From Odiellus spinosus (Eukaryota; Arthropoda; Arachnida; Opiliones; Phalangiidae), in the NCBI GenBank assembly GCA_963920705.1, contig OY987228.1, positions 13,437,187-13,501,186 of the forward strand: a stretch of DNA of 64,000 nucleotides. Direction: 5' to 3'. Made by a program: the position numbers and the translations under genes. Under the pieces are notes generated by a model that was not told the origin of the DNA, made no database searches, and worked only from the letters and a program-made list of their open reading frames with translations. Below are positions 23,608-38,500 of this stretch, one piece after another. Within the stretch, counting starts at the first letter, position 1, and each line of letters opens with the position of its first letter.

Positions 23608-23955
23608 TGTAGCTTAATTAGGCTTAGCAATTAACTGCTAATTCTATATAGCTGAATTAGGCTTAGCAATTAACTGTAAATTTTATGTAGCTGAATTATG
23701 ATTAGCTGTTGACTGTAAATTTTATATTATTGAATTAGGCTCAGCAATTAACCGTAAATTTTATATATTTGAATTACTCTTCGTAATTAACTGTTAATTT
23801 GTCTATTTGAATTAGGCTTAGAAATTCTGTTAATTTTATATAAATGTTGACTAAGGTTTAGCAATTAACCGATAATTTCATATAATTGAATTCGTTTTAT
23901 CAATTAACTGCTAATTTTATATAATTCAATTAGGCTTACCAATTTAAAGCTAGAA
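23608..23955. repeat. 39-bp minisatellite, about 8-9 copies
   Basis: Unit close to GAATTAGGCTTAGCAATTAA followed by CTGTAAATTTTATATAGCT; successive copies start near 23612, 23651, 23690 and so on, with drift. Non-coding. Confidence 0.85.
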
Positions 23956-24904
23956 AATGAAATCATTTCAACCTCCCTTTATACGGCACGTCAAAAAACC
24001 TTTTCAAAGAGAGAAGCGAATTTAAAACTGCATGTTATATAACCCCGAAGTATTTTACGCCATTATATTAAATTTCCAATTTACTCGGAGGAAGAGGAGA
24101 AAGGACCCATTAAGTAGAATTATCTAATTTTCGATTACCTTGTAAAACTTGGCCATGAACACTTTACAATGACCCTGAAGTAGACGCGGAATAATACGTA
24201 ATATTAAACCACAAAGGTTTAAAAATATTTTATGACATTGTTTTATCTAGAACAGGAGTTAAGCCGAGTTTAGTTAATAAATATCAAAGTAATTTATATG
24301 GAAATTAGCGAAGCTTCGAGAAGAGTCGCCCTTTTGTAACGTCTTTCGGAAATGGCCCTTAAGGGTGTCTTTCCAGCACGCGAGGGAATTTAAAACTTCC
24401 CCGCCAAAAGTTATTAAAACCTAAGCGAAAAATAGATTGAATAAAAACAATTTTGGTTACAGAAGGACGGCGCTTACCAAATTTGCGAGAGTTTTAACAA
24501 AGCTCCAAGCTATATATCCCGTTCACTTTATACAGAATAGAGTTTCTAAAACTATTTTCATCTTCAACGAGGTTTATCATCGCGTATTATTCCGCTTTAT
24601 CTTTCTCTACATTACAAACATCTCGTGATATAAGTGTAATTCAGAATTTAACTTGAAACAACATCTCTTGGCAGTAATAATAATGGGACCACCCACTTCT
24701 CCATATCTATGTTCCTTGTGGCAATTGTATTAAATACCATTTTTCGCTCGAGAGGAAAGTTTAAATCGTGTAGCTTCTTAAATACGTTGTAGTTGAGTGT
24801 TTGAATGAAAACACGGGAAAGGTGTAATAAAAGTCTAATCTAAAAGGGATGAAGTCGGATAGCGAAGATTATTTATCGATTCAGTGTTAAAATTGATTTA
24901 CTCT
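23956..24904. other. Intergenic DNA, no gene seen
   Basis: AT-rich. A 63-codon frame at 24437-24628 lacks any recognisable feature. Confidence 0.4.
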
Positions 24905-25135
24905 AGAGAAGAACCACTTTAAAATTCCCATAATTTATTCAGACCCACTTTAAAATTCCCGTAATTGATTCAGAGCCACTTTGAAAGGTCCCTTAATTGT
25001 TTCAGATCCACTTTCAAGATCATGGGAATATATTAGACTCACAAAAAAAAACTCCCAGAATTGTTTCACAGTCACTTTAAACTCGCAAAATTGTTTTACA
25101 ATCACTTAATAGCTCCCAGAATTGTTTCAATGATA
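24905..25135. repeat. ~35-bp minisatellite, about 6 copies
   Basis: Repeated phrase CACTTTAAAATTCCC..AATT(G/T)(A/T)TTCAGA(C/G)C with point changes and indels through to GCTCCCAGAATTGTTTCA at the right end. Non-coding. Confidence 0.75.
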
Positions 25136-28100
25136 TAATAATGCCATTGACTTTTCGGACCGATTATAAATGCCCTTAAATTTATAAATGTATATTATTT
25201 TCGTATCCAGTTTAAAAGCCCTTTCTGCTCTAAAATATGCCCCTGAAACTTATCTTCCCTTATGCACACAGCCTTGCTTTGACCAACGTCGTCTGCTAAG
25301 CGAGAAAAGAAGGCGACATTAAAGGGGCTTTAGAAAACGTAGGTATAGTCCCTTTAAATTCCATAACTTTTCTAGATATTCCTGGTAACACGAGTACACC
25401 CGCCAATGTCCAAGCTTCCTTTTACAAGGCACCATATCCAATTTGCCCCCTACTTAATCTAGTTTCAATCAGTTCGGTTCGGTGTACTGACTATATATAT
25501 TTAGCTTTTCCTCCGGCACCTTCTCCCGGGAGTGAAAATCGAATCAGGGACACCCATTCTCTTTTGGTAAACGCTCCCGCGCCTCGGCTAAACTTCAATC
25601 GCTCTATATTATTTCTGCAGCTCCGAGCTAGAACGCGGGAGTTTTAGAGCCCTCTATCCTCTTATGTACAAAGAGTGGTTTCATATACTTTTGTTCAAGA
25701 ACGGATTACAATACTAGCGAGGCTAGAGGCGGATTGTTACATAATGATAATAAACGTAGAAAGTAAAAATAGTTTAGTAAAACAGTTCTCGAATCGAAGT
25801 ATTATGAAACGCGTCTCTCCCGTCCAAATTTTTATTATTATATTTTGAAGCTATTAAAAGGTATATATACTATATTGTTATGACGCTAATCCGTTCTCCT
25901 TGAAAAAAAGTCCTGAATTTTCGATTTGGAGAGAGGCGGAGAGGGAAGGAAAAAATTTATTTTATTAGATGGACTTTTCCTCTTAATTTGTGTTTAAGGA
26001 TATATGATGTAGTAAAAACGTTTATTCTTCCCTAGACTCCACTTTGTCATTTTTAGGAGACAGATGGCACAGCTGTTAGAAGCTTTTGGTGGCCTTATTT
26101 TTCCCATTCTAAAGCTCAGTCTGTTCAATAACCCTTCTTTTTAGCGATCGATTCATAGATTAAATCGTCTGGTTATCGCGAGTCGCGAAAGGTAGCATTT
26201 AAAGTTCTATAAGTGAACTTTATTATATACTTTTCTAAATAATGAGTCGTTTTGTCTTATATGCGGGGCTTGGATTATATAGTTTGTCAATTAAATTAAT
26301 TAATTATAAGTAATTATTGAAATTCTGAACTACATTTAAATATTCTATTTCGGTGCGTTCGACGTGAATATTTCGACCTGAATAATTGCACTTTTTTAGT
26401 ACTTAATTATGCACCTAGAGAAATTTTCCAATCTTTGTAATTCGAGAGTATTGAAAACTCCATCATCAGATCTTCAGTTAGTACAACAAATACCTATATA
26501 TATCTGACATTTTGAACTCTGTTCTTTGACTTGTTCAAATTAATAGTTACGCTGTTCAATCTTTACATCTTGACCTTTAAACTTCTGCAAATAAGCTCTC
26601 TAAAATGCGTTTGTCTATTTTGGATTAGGTTGGTAATTAAAATATGGTCCGAATTTAAGTCTTTGAGTGTCGCTTGACCCTGACGATCGTTCCCCTAACA
26701 AATCCTAATTTAGACTCCCTACGTCCTAAGCGACCCTTGACCCCGTAATCGCCGTCCGCCCCCTAGTACTTCTAATTATATTAAATCACTCAAAGTGGAC
26801 GAAACAGTCGAGTAATTTAATACCGAGCGCAAGTTAGCTAGCGAAAGAGGGGGTCCCTTAATTTAAGTGGGCGTAGGGAGGTTGTATAGAAATCCCGAAA
26901 TGACAATGTTGATAATTCGATAGGCACGTCCGTTCGTCCTTCCCTCCACCCCAGCTCTTGCTTTAGAAGACTTTATTAATAAGCCCGATAATTAATATTT
27001 GATTTGAGTCTCCATGTTGCCCCGTTGCGTTCTACCAGGCGTTTAATAGGACGCCCAGAGAGAGAGAGAAAGAGAACTTATTCCTGCTTACTATGTTTCC
27101 GAGGTGCAACATAGCACTCTAGTGTACACTAGTTACAATATATATTGAAATCTGGGTTCTACTATAGACAAATGTATCTCTATGTTAAGTCCCGCAATTC
27201 CGTAATCAAATTAAGTTTTAATAGAAAATTCGCGTTTGAAAAGTTTGCAGAAAATATTTTAGTTTTTGTTTTACGATAAATTGAAATTCAGTTTAATTTG
27301 CTTCAAAGTTAACTTAATTAATCTCGATATAGGAAGCGATAGTTTTCCATCAACGCGGTACAAATACGGTAAAAGATGAGTGTCAAAATATTGTTCAGTA
27401 AGCGTTTTAGTATATTTTATCAATTAAGAGAGATTATTTCTCCGGTCGCATAGAAGAAGAGAATTGATAGCGAACGCCCGAATGAATTATTTAAAAGTTT
27501 GAAGATACTCGAGAGAGCGAATCTGATTAATTAATTCCTTTTTAATTAAGATTCTTAACGCTTCCCTTATAATATGTCAGGATCACGTCGTCCCCGGAAG
27601 TTTCTCTCCCCCCCCCCCCCGCGTTTGCCTTTTATATTTGAACGAATCAAGCCCTTGCCTCGATTTATTAGTACTAATAATCGATGAAATGGTTGTCTCA
27701 AAGAGACAGTGAACCGCGAAATTTGGAATTTCTTCCGTTGTCGTGTCGTCGTTCGATTAATTAAATTTAATATAGTGGATGGCTCGTAAAATTGCGATGC
27801 AAGTAGTTCATTGCTTCAGACGCCTGGCCACCAAAGTTTATAGATAAATTAACTTCACTCTAGATAATAATTATTGATTAAAAGTAATACAAGTCAATTT
27901 TTATCCAATAATAACAAAATGTTGTAATTTATACGCACCTGTAACGAATATTGCACGAAATTCTTGATTATGATTTTTATTTCCATCACCATCAGAGAAA
28001 ACGAAATCACGCCTTTTGAAAAATGATTTTATTTACATAATAGTCCAGTTTTTAATTTTCATATCTTTTAAACTAGCTCTTATTCTAACGTTTTGGGAAG

Positions 28101-28912
28101 AAGAAAACCTTTTTTAGGCTTTCTTAATATATATATATACTATATTTAGAAATAAAAGCGCGTTTACAATGGATGGGATTTTGTTATTTATACATTCATA
28201 TAATACTATTTTTTTTCTCGATATAGTTAATGAGCAATTTGGGAGCACATAGCTTTTTCGAAGTTTTTCGTGCTCTATTTACTAGAAACTGGGATTTAAT
28301 TACGCTCGAATCTGCAATTAATAAGCCGTTTTATAATCACGAGTAATTAGCGTTTTGTCGTATTCAGTATATGGTTTTGTAAGTTTTTTTATTATTTACA
28401 CAAATAAATATAAATATTATAGAAATAGGGACAATCTCGTTGGTATTTTTCGATTGATTTTTAAAGCTGCGGTAAATAGACTATGTCTTGGAACGGAATT
28501 TTCTCTAAGAAGCGTACGTCGCGCGTTATTTGGTTTTATATTACCCGAATCCGAAAACACTGTATCTTTTTAATTCCAATTGAATTATGTTTCAATGTTC
28601 ACGACAATGAGACGTCCCCCAAATTGTAACAATCTTTGTAATTTTAATCGCAATGATTTAACTAACAAAAACCAAAATTTTAACGGTTGTATTCAAAAAA
28701 AATATTCCGGTGTGACGTCATGACGTTTTCACACATACACAAATTCAGTTTCTAAGCGCGAGGTTTCCCATTTTACTTAAAACTCGAGTGTATATATGCA
28801 AACTCGAGATACAGATTTTTCGCTTTCAGGTAAAAAGGGGGACGTTTTCCGTCTCGCGAAGTACTTTTGTTACGTGCGCGAAGTTTTTAGGCTTAAGGAT
28901 GGCGCGCCCTTA
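25136..28912. other. Intergenic DNA and Rx 3' flank
   Basis: No gene seen. AT-rich with TAATTA-rich stretches (26275-26325, 27520-27560, 27750-27775), a GA tract at 27057-27075 and a run of 13 C at 27608-27620. The part nearest Rx (from about 28390) should include the Rx 3' UTR. Overlapping frames at 28788-29056 run antisense into the Rx last exon and are shadows. Confidence 0.5.
28388..28393 (-). terminator. Rx: Candidate polyadenylation signal for Rx
   Basis: Plus-strand TTTATT reads AATAAA on the Rx strand, about 520 nt after the Rx stop. A nearer variant, ATTAAA (28569-28574), is about 340 nt after the stop. Either could serve; no transcript evidence. Confidence 0.3.
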
Positions 28913-29593
28913 TCAAACGGCGGAGCTGGAGAGTCTCTTATTGATCAGTTCAACGTGTTCCTTGGCTTTCATCCGGAGAGTAACGATGCTGGAACTACGG
29001 GGGTCCATCCCTCCGTCTTCCGCTTTGCCGCCAACGTCCCCGTTTTGAACGGATAAATTGAGCGGACTGCTACCGGGAGTCGCCGGAGGAGAGATGACCG
29101 AATTGGTAACGACGGACGTCGATGAAACGACCGAGGAGCCGACAGAAGTCGCGTTTCCGCCCGAAACTAGCGCGACTAGGGCGGCCGTCGTGCAACCTCC
29201 GGGAACGTTACCTCCTCGATGAGGAAGCGAAGCTAAAGGGGGACCACCGGCACCAGGGGCAGCCGGAGTCAAGTAACTGGGGTAAGCGGCGTGAGGGTGG
29301 CTCAAGAAACCGGGCAAAGCGGCCAAAGACGTCCCCAACAAGGAGGAACTTAGCCAGGGATCGAGCGACAAGGGAGGAGGATTGTGAGAGATGGTGGTCG
29401 ACGAAGGGGAAGTGGCCGATAACGAGGACGAGACGGTGGTCGGTGATGAACGATTCAGGGCGGAACAAACCGAAGAGACGACCGGATAATCTCTGTAATG
29501 ATCCGGCGGAGAGTGACCCAAACTGCGCAGAGCGTTCTGATTCTCCAGCTTCTCTTGGCGTCGCCATTTAGCGCGACGATTTTGAAACCAAAC
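28913..29593 (-). CDS. Rx: Rx coding exon 3 (homeodomain helix 3, tail, OAR)
   Basis: Begins [17 protein letters not shown] after the acceptor TTTAG and ends with the OAR domain and a TAA stop. Between them is a Ser/Thr/Pro/Gly/Ala-rich stretch, including the YPSYLTP and SPLNLSV segments. The antisense frames over this exon (29122-29571 plus strand) are shadows caused by its high GC and codon bias. Confidence 0.93.
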   Translation of the reverse strand, partial: VWFQNRRAKWRRQEKLENQNALRSLGHSPPDHYRDYPVVSSVCSALNRSSPTTVSSSLSATSPSSTTISHNPPPLSLDPWLSSSLLGTSLAALPGFLSHPHAAYPSYLTPAAPGAGGPPLASLPHRGGNVPGGCTTAALVALVSGGNATSVGSSVVSSTSVVTNSVISPPATPGSSPLNLSVQNGDVGGKAEDGGMDPRSSSIVTLRMKAKEHVELINKRLSSSAV

Positions 29594-32500
29594 CTAAATC
29601 AAAGAGAAGATAATTAGCGTATTCATAAACCCATCGTCGTAGTCCTACATACAACCCAGCTGAAACAAGCGGTCATAACATATATGACTCACTAAATTGA
29701 TCTAATAAACCTGCTTCAGATCATAAGGCGAACTAATGTCAAGCAATGACATTAGAACATAAATATTGTGTCATTTTTGGATGGTTATTTAGTGAAAATT
29801 ACCAAAACAAATAAATACCCCATTTTCTTTAAAGGGATTCTAGACCCTGTAAACAAGGCATTTTAAATAGATTTAGTCTGTTTAAATATGCCTTAAACAT
29901 TCTCAAAACTTGAGCCGTCTATTTATACAATATTTCATTGGCATCAGCAAATCTAGAAAAATTTTCCAGTCTTTTTTTCGTCCAGTAACGAATTTAGGCT
30001 TAAGGAGTCTAGTTACTAGTTAGCGACTTTTTTACGTATATTCTAAGTCTTAAATAAATCAGTCTATATCCCTTTTTTCCTTTAAGAACACATTAGCAAT
30101 CGATAAATTATTAGTTCCTAATAATTAGGTACTAATTATCCATGAAGTAGCCAACTTGAAGTTCTATAATATATTGAGTTTCTCAAAATGTCTTTCTTTC
30201 TACCCCGTACACTAGTTAAGTGGTTAACATGGGGGAACAAATAAAATTATAGCATTCTGTTAAATATCCCTTTCATTCTTGTCAGCACCTTAAATAACCA
30301 TTTCTAAAAAGCATAAAATACTAAAAAGGGGGTTCAAATTAAAACGACCGAAAATATATAATTGAGGAGTTAATCAGTTTGAATCGTGAAATGGTGCGTG
30401 TACGGATTAGGCCTAGCTATATAAAAGGGGAAAAGGGTGTGCTCCGTTTAATTCCGTTGAACAGCTAGGCAATTATTTTCAATTTAGCCTGGCTACTTCG
30501 ACCTTATATAGTGTTAAGAAGGGGACAAGGAGGGGGCAAGTTCAATATGTATAAAAAAGAAAAACGAAAAATGAGCTTCCGACTCGCTCCATTACCCCTT
30601 AATTTCTCATACAAACACGGAAAGAAGTCGAGAAAAAAAAAAACCTGACTCGTGAGAAGTTGAAAACCCCCCGCGAATAGGAGGAGTGAAACTCGAAAGC
30701 GTGACGGGAGGCGAAATCTTTTAATAATATTAGGACCTCTTTATTAGAAACATTTACCTTCAATTTCCTCCACTGATTACTCGCTCACTCATTATATACA
30801 AATCGACGGAGTGTGGTGGGAGGGGGAGGGGATTGAGTAGGGAAGGACTCACGATGAAACTTGACCCCTCATACCTCCCAGTTCGCAATTTTACATTACT
30901 CACGTCAGTGGATAATCTCGCTAGATTCGAGAGCGTAGGATGAATAGGGAGTAACGGCTAATCTAAGGTTATATTCAGTTTATCTAACGTTACCTAATTC
31001 AACGGCGATCCGCGTACGGAAAGAGGAAGTAGTGGGGCTGGAAATCAGTCAGAAAAAATGTCGCAATTTTCTTAACGCTTTTCTAAGAATCTATAGGCCG
31101 ATCTCCCGTGGCATGCACGCGTCGCGTGATCAGACTCCATTGGTCACCACTTTTGCCACCGAATTTTCCCGATTTCTCGCTGCTCCAACTTTACGTGACT
31201 ATTTATAAACGCCTCCACGCGGGGTCAACCTTTAAAAACTTTTAGTAAACAGTAAATATATTTTTATCGATTCGAATATTTTCACCTACTATATGATCTA
31301 TTAAGCGTTTATTCAATAATATCCAAGCACGGAGGAAGAATAAGAGAGTGCCAATCTCGAAGAAATAGTGCTTAAAAGAAGCCAAATTTCTCAACCCTAT
31401 GAAGCCCCAGTTTTTGTTATTCATCTTTATCTATTAAGATAGGCGTCTATTGTTAAGAATACCGATGAAATAACAACGATTATTAAGATGGTAACACCGC
31501 TCCTTGAATGACGCTTCCAAAGCTCCATTAAAATGTATTTTTGCCTCTTTGAAATTCTATAGAAAACTTAAGTAAATGGTGCAGAATAATTTCTAATATG
31601 ATGAAGATAGAATTTTCCTTCGAACCGGACTTCTGTAAGTTCCGTTAAATCTGTAGTACACTGATTAAGCGTCCACAGCCTTTGCTAATGCTAAATATGA
31701 GTTCTTGTAAACTAATTAGAGTGTTATCTTCAAATCGTTTTTAAAGATGTTTTAGAGACATATTTTAACGTTAATATACTTTTTGTTTGGTCCTTAAAAA
31801 CTTCCCATTTCGCTTAGTTTCTAACTTATCACTTGCTCGCCAATATTCTCTGGAAGACACTAAAAATGGTTTAGAAAATCGTGTTATATTTTCTCCCATG
31901 TACTGCGCTTTTTCCCCCATAAAGTAACGTACAAATAAAATCACTTATTCAAGCAAACTTCTTTTTTATGCCGGGGAATTTAAAGTCATGGAATTTAAGC
32001 CTTTGTATGTATATTTATATTTATATAAATATATAAATCGCTTTACTGGAGGCCCTTATTTACCTATACACTCGGAAGTATAAAATGATTTCCAGGAATC
32101 GATTGAGAAGTTTTTCTTATGTCCGCTCGCCACTAAAACTCAGCTCGATTCACCGGGTTCAATTGTGGGAGTATTTGGCGACAAAATGGCCTCGTTTTTT
32201 CATGAATATTTCAAAGCTCACTTCACTCCCTCTCTTTCTCTCTTGATGGTTTTTTTTCTTGACAAAACTTTATAAATCTATGCATTAAAAATGAATCGAG
32301 TTTGTGTGTGTGTTGTACTGCGGTGAGCTCGTGAAAAGAAACATTTTTCTTTCGTGGTTTTTCCTGTTTACTGATTCGGAGTTATTATTGGTTAATTTTC
32401 AGGAAGGGGTGTTTATTAGAATTGTACATCGTTCTCAAATGTAATTTATTCCTAAACTTTAGACTTCCCACTTAAATGAGTGACTTAAATATTTGAAATC

Positions 32501-35500
32501 CCCACAAATATTTTAGAACTTTAATCAAAAATACTGTCTCAAAAAGTAGAAACTATATATTTTAGCCTGAAGATTTTGAAATATTGTCATTAATCTATAT
32601 TGATTCATTGCCTTACTTCCTAAAGCTCATCGCGTTTTGCTTATTGGGTTTTTCTAAACCATGAAATTTTGTACGATTTGAAAATTAATACAGATATTTA
32701 GCAGGGTTAAATGTCCAAATGTTGGAAGAATCCTCTCTTTTCTTTTGGATATATTTTTTTATTTGACCCTTTTTTTTCTCGTACCTTGAAATTTTAATGT
32801 TAAGTATAAACTATTTAATTTTAAAACATTCTCAGGGTTCATATATACAAAGCTAAAAAACGTGGAAATATCAAATAATTAGAAAAAAAAAAAAAAAAAC
32901 TAAAAGAAATAGCCATAGATCAGGGAAATTTATTGAAGTACGATTAATTATCATACACTTAACTTCTCTGACACCAAGTTGGTACGACTAAAATCAGCTA
33001 AATTTTTAGTTTTCGTTAGGGTTTTTAAAAACATTAGGTACGTCTGGAAATATCACGGAAAACTCACTGAAAGAACCTGCGAAATTAATTTTCCAAGATT
33101 TTCTATGAACCAAGGCCGTCAATATTTATATATTAAAAAAAAAAAAAAATAAAAGGTTACAAAATTGATTATTTTTATTAAATACGAAGATTATTATCAG
33201 CCCACGCGACTTCAATCAACCGTCACTTTCAGTTCCATGTTGACATTATAACTTCGAACTGTCTTTTGTGTATATATATTATACACGAATCTTAAACAGT
33301 ACTATATACTTATGTACATTTATCTAACCCTACAAGATTAACATAATTTAATAATAACTTTTCCATAAATTAAATCCAATATTACGTAATCGAGCCTTAT
33401 TTTCTATAACTAATGTAAACTGAATAACTTCATATAGCAAACATATATGCTCGGTTCAATGTTTGCAACCCTGTCAACCCTATTATTGACAAACTAACTC
33501 GCCGTTACATTTCTCATTCTCATTTTCGCCCGACAAAGTTTCAATCCGAGATTACAACGTTTATAATACTACTTTAACTTTCTATCTCCGTGTCTGTTTT
33601 CTCTTAAAATTACGATGGAACTTAAGTTTTGTATCCCTTGCAAAATTCAATTAAAATGTCATCTGGTTTACTGTACAGTTCGTTCGAATTCTTTGAACCA
33701 ATAAGGTTATGTTATGTGAATGAGAAAGAACCCTATAATCTAGCTTTTCAAATACTTCCTCAAATAATTCGAACAAATCAATCGCAGATTTCAGTACGTT
33801 AAAATCTAATCAATGTCTATCTCCGTGTGTGAAAGAATAAGAGAGATATAGAGAAAGATACGTTTGCCCTTGTTGAAATCTTGGTATGTTTCTATAATAC
33901 AGCACGCGCTTGTGATCTCTAGAGGGAGGTAATACTTATATGACGTTGATGTTGCGAAAGGTACAATAATTGGCAAAGGCCTAGCGGCAGGAAATTAACG
34001 TCCAATCTATGGCCTACTTAATAAAATAGGCAACGCGTGCCGGGACCCGTAAGCACGCGACGCTATATAACGCCATGTACTGTAGTTTCCAGAGCTTTAG
34101 CGTGGCGGCTATAATGCGAGTAATTATCGTATTCTCGTATTGCGTGAATTTAGGCTTATACCCCATACACCGAAGATAATAAACGCGAGTAATTCCGAGT
34201 CCTTTTTACCGAATTAGGCTTAATTGTTGTTATACAAGATCTAATAAAAGTCTAGCTCGGGAGATATAACGCAATCTGCGCTTAAATGAAACGAATTTTC
34301 TGGGAAATTGGCACGTGCCGCTTGTGGTTCTTTTTTTTTTATTATTTCTAAATAATAGAAACGACTGTTATTAAATCGGGTTTGATATATATAAAAACTA
34401 ACACGCTACGTTACTATTGTCTTTTTTGGGATAATAAAATTTAGTGTTAAGTAAAAACCTGGGTATATAGCGTTTTATATTTAATGAACAACCGCTGATA
34501 TTATTTTTGGATCTGGGTGTAATTAAGTTATTTGAAAGTAAAGTTATCGGGTAAACTCCTAACCATCTGCGACGTAATAATATCCAACGCATTAAGAATT
34601 TGTGGTCGGGAAACAGATTTACGAGCTAATTATACATTATAATGAAAGTAAGCGTTTTGAAAGGGAGTTTCATGTGCCCTCTTAAAGTAGATTCGGACCT
34701 TGTCAAATTAATCTCGTACCAAGCTCGCGAGTTTAATCTTTAGAAATTGAAAAAAAATCTCAAGGCAGTTTTTTTCATTTCAATATGCTCCCATTTTTGG
34801 GGGGGATTCAGTCCGCATGTTGAGAATGGGGGAAAATAGCTAATAGTACAATACCCGCAAGATTTGGGCCTCATATAAATATTTGGAAGAATCTTACAAC
34901 AGAATAAAAATTCGGGCCCTCCCGCAACCGAGGGGTCAGACACTTGAGAACTTAGGAGTACAAATGTTTGAACTCTTTGCACTACCAGAGCTGGACTAGT
35001 TCAGCAAGAGTTTGAACTGTTTGCATTACCAAAGCCGTACTTGCGTGAATTCGGGTGTCTAAGGAAATGAACCTCGGGATCTGGTAACCCATCACTATAC
35101 GCCATGGTTTATAAAGTTTTATTTTTTTTAATGAACTCCTAGAAATAAAGCTTAATTTGTGCAGTTTCAAAATTCGTTAGGGATTTAATAGTGGTTTTGT
35201 TGGCTCGTTTTATGTCGATCTACATGTATACGTATAGTTACGAGCTTCTGATACCACTAACATAAGGGGTGTGCCCACTAGACACGCTTACCCGCTTCTC
35301 GTATTAATCGATGGTTGCGCGCGCGGTTTTAACGAGTTTTCACCACTTTGGCTAATTTTCCCGCGAGACTTTTAGTGCAAATTATTTTCTCCAAGAGGTT
35401 ATTACTGGAGTCTGTGGCGCATGTTCCCAAACACGTAATAATCCCGCGAGTTGCGAGCGATCAGTTAGAGCGGTGTTAGACGGGTTCGTCCCATTTTTGG

Positions 35501-38500
35501 CCCAAAAACTAAACCATAGGGATAGCTATAAAGCTATAGTGTTGAATTGATACTTGTATAAACCTAATTTTTTAACCAAATATAATGGACACGTCACTGC
35601 GAATTCATTACTTAAATGGAAAAGAGGGAGGTGTTTTCGACTATTATAAGTTTGTAACTAGTGTTACATTAATCTGACATTGTCTTCAAAACGTATTCTC
35701 ACGGGAAGGGAGGTTATATTGAACAGTTTTCCTATACCCTCTTAAGCGCAGTAAAATATTATATGATATGTCAAGGTATAATTAATCTTTTTACATACGG
35801 CCTTCAATACAAAAATTATCGAAAGTATATTATAACTTGTTGTTTGAGAGATATTTCCTGGTTGAAGTAGAAATTATAAGTGTCCCATTTAGCCTCGTTG
35901 TGTTCAAAACCATTCCCGGCATATAATTATAGATTCGCGAAAATCTAATAGACTGCAGTAAATCTATACAAGACCTTGCTTAGAGAGGCGCGATAAACAA
36001 AAAGCTGTCGAATTTCTGTATCCATCCAGCATGTTCAAGGCATTTAAATGGGTTCTTGGTTGGACTAGACTATATATATACCTCACTTATAGGAACCGGA
36101 CAACTGGCCTCCTCACTTATAGGAACCGGACAACTGGCCTCCTCACTTATAGGAACCGGCCAACGGGCCTCCTCACTTATTTTCAAGTATAAATCAAATT
36201 TCTCGGTAATTTGACCGACTTTCTCTCCCTTCATGCCGATATGGTCTCGTAGATGATAGAAAATAAAAAACCAACCAACCTGTACTCTAACTTCTGGCAA
36301 GTTCACTTTCATGGCCAACTCTTCGCGACTATATACATCGGGATAGTGTGACTTTTCGAAGGCTCTTTCCAATTCGTGCAATTGATAGGTGGTGAATGTC
36401 GTCCGGTTACGACGGTGTTTTTTCTTGGGTCCATCCATGTCGGAACAACCTAATCCGGACTCGGAATTGCCACCGGAATGATTTCCTTGTCCGTGCAAAC
36501 CTGCCGACCCCGGTCGGCAATTTTGAGGATCCGAGAAAGAATCGTTCGACGCCGATGGATCGTCATTGACTGCGGAGAAGAAAAAACAAAATTAAAATAA
36601 AATCTTATTAACCAATGAAATAGGCTTAGCTCTAATAATCTGGCAAATTTATTTCCTTATTACCTTCAATTCAATTTCAATTTTTACGGGATTTTTATTT
36701 TTCATATATAAATTGGATCTAGTAATCTCTTTGAACTTCCGACAAGCCTCATCTCCCTTACTTCCCCGCGCGTTTTATGAGCTAGGGATGAAATCATGAA
36801 AGTTTTTACCGAGAAACAGCCCGGGTGAAATACAATTTAACTTTTCTCCGGATGAAGCTTGTCTTCAACAGCTGCGACCGTTTTGCTTCCATTAACTCCC
36901 CCCATCACTTTCTAAAGCGGAGCTAATATCGAAAATAAGTCATTAAAATCTGTGCGAGAGAGTGAGAGAGATGGACCAATCATTGAGCGCCCTTTAACTG
37001 AAGAATTACCTAGAACGTCCCCTAACTTTACCTTAAAGGGAAAGGACACCTTAAAAATATTTTAATTAAAAACGTAAAATTTTTATATTTTCAATTGAAA
37101 CCATATTTTACAAACACTACTTTTATCCCTATTGAAAATCATGATGCATAAATTCTCTTCAGCTTTCGATATTCTGTAAACTGCTCTTAAAAAATAGTAA
37201 AATTAAGGCTATTGGATGTGAGCTTAATCCTGCAAAAACCTAAACATACCACATTGTTAAACGAAACCACGCACTTTAGTGTCATCACTGAGAAGTTGAA
37301 ATATGAGATAAGTGACGTCATACACCTTTTTGGAGCAACACTATAATTGGTTACGTAGACATGTAGTTAAATACTAACTTAAAATTATAGAAATATTTTA
37401 AGTGTATTTTTCCTTTAAACCACTGTTCTCAAGAGCCTCAATTATAGCACGTATAGAGTAACCTGAAGAATACATTTAGAATTGACCAAGAGGATCTGAG
37501 AACTAGTTTTTTTCTATGAAGATTAACATTGTGTATCCATGTACCTTAGATTTTTCTAATTTTTATCAATTTCTATTGAACAGCGGTTTGCAGCAGTACA
37601 ATGTAGTTTTTCATTCGTGTACAGAATGATCCCTCTTTCCAAGGGCGCGCGTATCGCTTATTAAAAGCTTTTAATGGTTGGTACGGAAAACGTTAAACAA
37701 GTAGAGAGGATCTCCTGGTCCTCCTCTCTTTTTCTCTCTGTCTCTGTACCAAATTTTGCCCATCATGCTTCGCTACATCGCCTCCTAAGCTGCCTTCCGT
37801 TCATTCTATTTTCTTTTTTATGAAAATAAAATAGGTTGCTTTTGGTTATATTTAACAAAAGTGTTTTTAAAAGCTTGAATAATGCCTCTTGTAGCTTTAA
37901 AGTATACGTTCGGGGAAGCCATGCAGTGAATAGGGATAGAATAACTATATTGGACAATCCCTGATTCATTTGGTTCAAAACATATTGTTAAGTAAGGTTT
38001 TCTTTTGTAAGACTTAACCTTTTTGAAGGGAGCTTAATATCAACGTTAGATTTGAAAAATCAAGAGCTGATTTCACGATAATTCATTCATTATTAATTTG
38101 TTTGCTATTTAGTCCAAAAATTGACTTATCATAGTTTATTTTGTTGAAACAGAGAGGTCTGCAACAACCTTTTATTGAAAAATCCCTTATAAATTCATTT
38201 CTAAACCGAAATGGAAAGCTCTTCGGAAACATTTAAACTGTTTTTCTCAACCACGAAGTAGCAGTATTATAAATTTTATTTAATAATATTATAAATTATT
38301 ATTATAATATGTTTCAATCATGCGCTTGAACAGCCTTAGCGGTCGCGGTACTAATCTAAAAATATAATTTTCATGATTTTTTATTATTTATTTTTTCAAT
38401 TATTATATTAATAAGTAATTAATAATATGTTAAATTTCAAGATTTCTTCGAAAATTTTCAGAAATTAAAATAAAACAGTAGTTTCTGGTTTATATAGGAT

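Noticed and set aside
29122..29571. Plus-strand frame of 149 codons
   Set aside because: Antisense shadow of Rx exon 3; Arg/Ser-rich composition mirrors the Rx tail codons.
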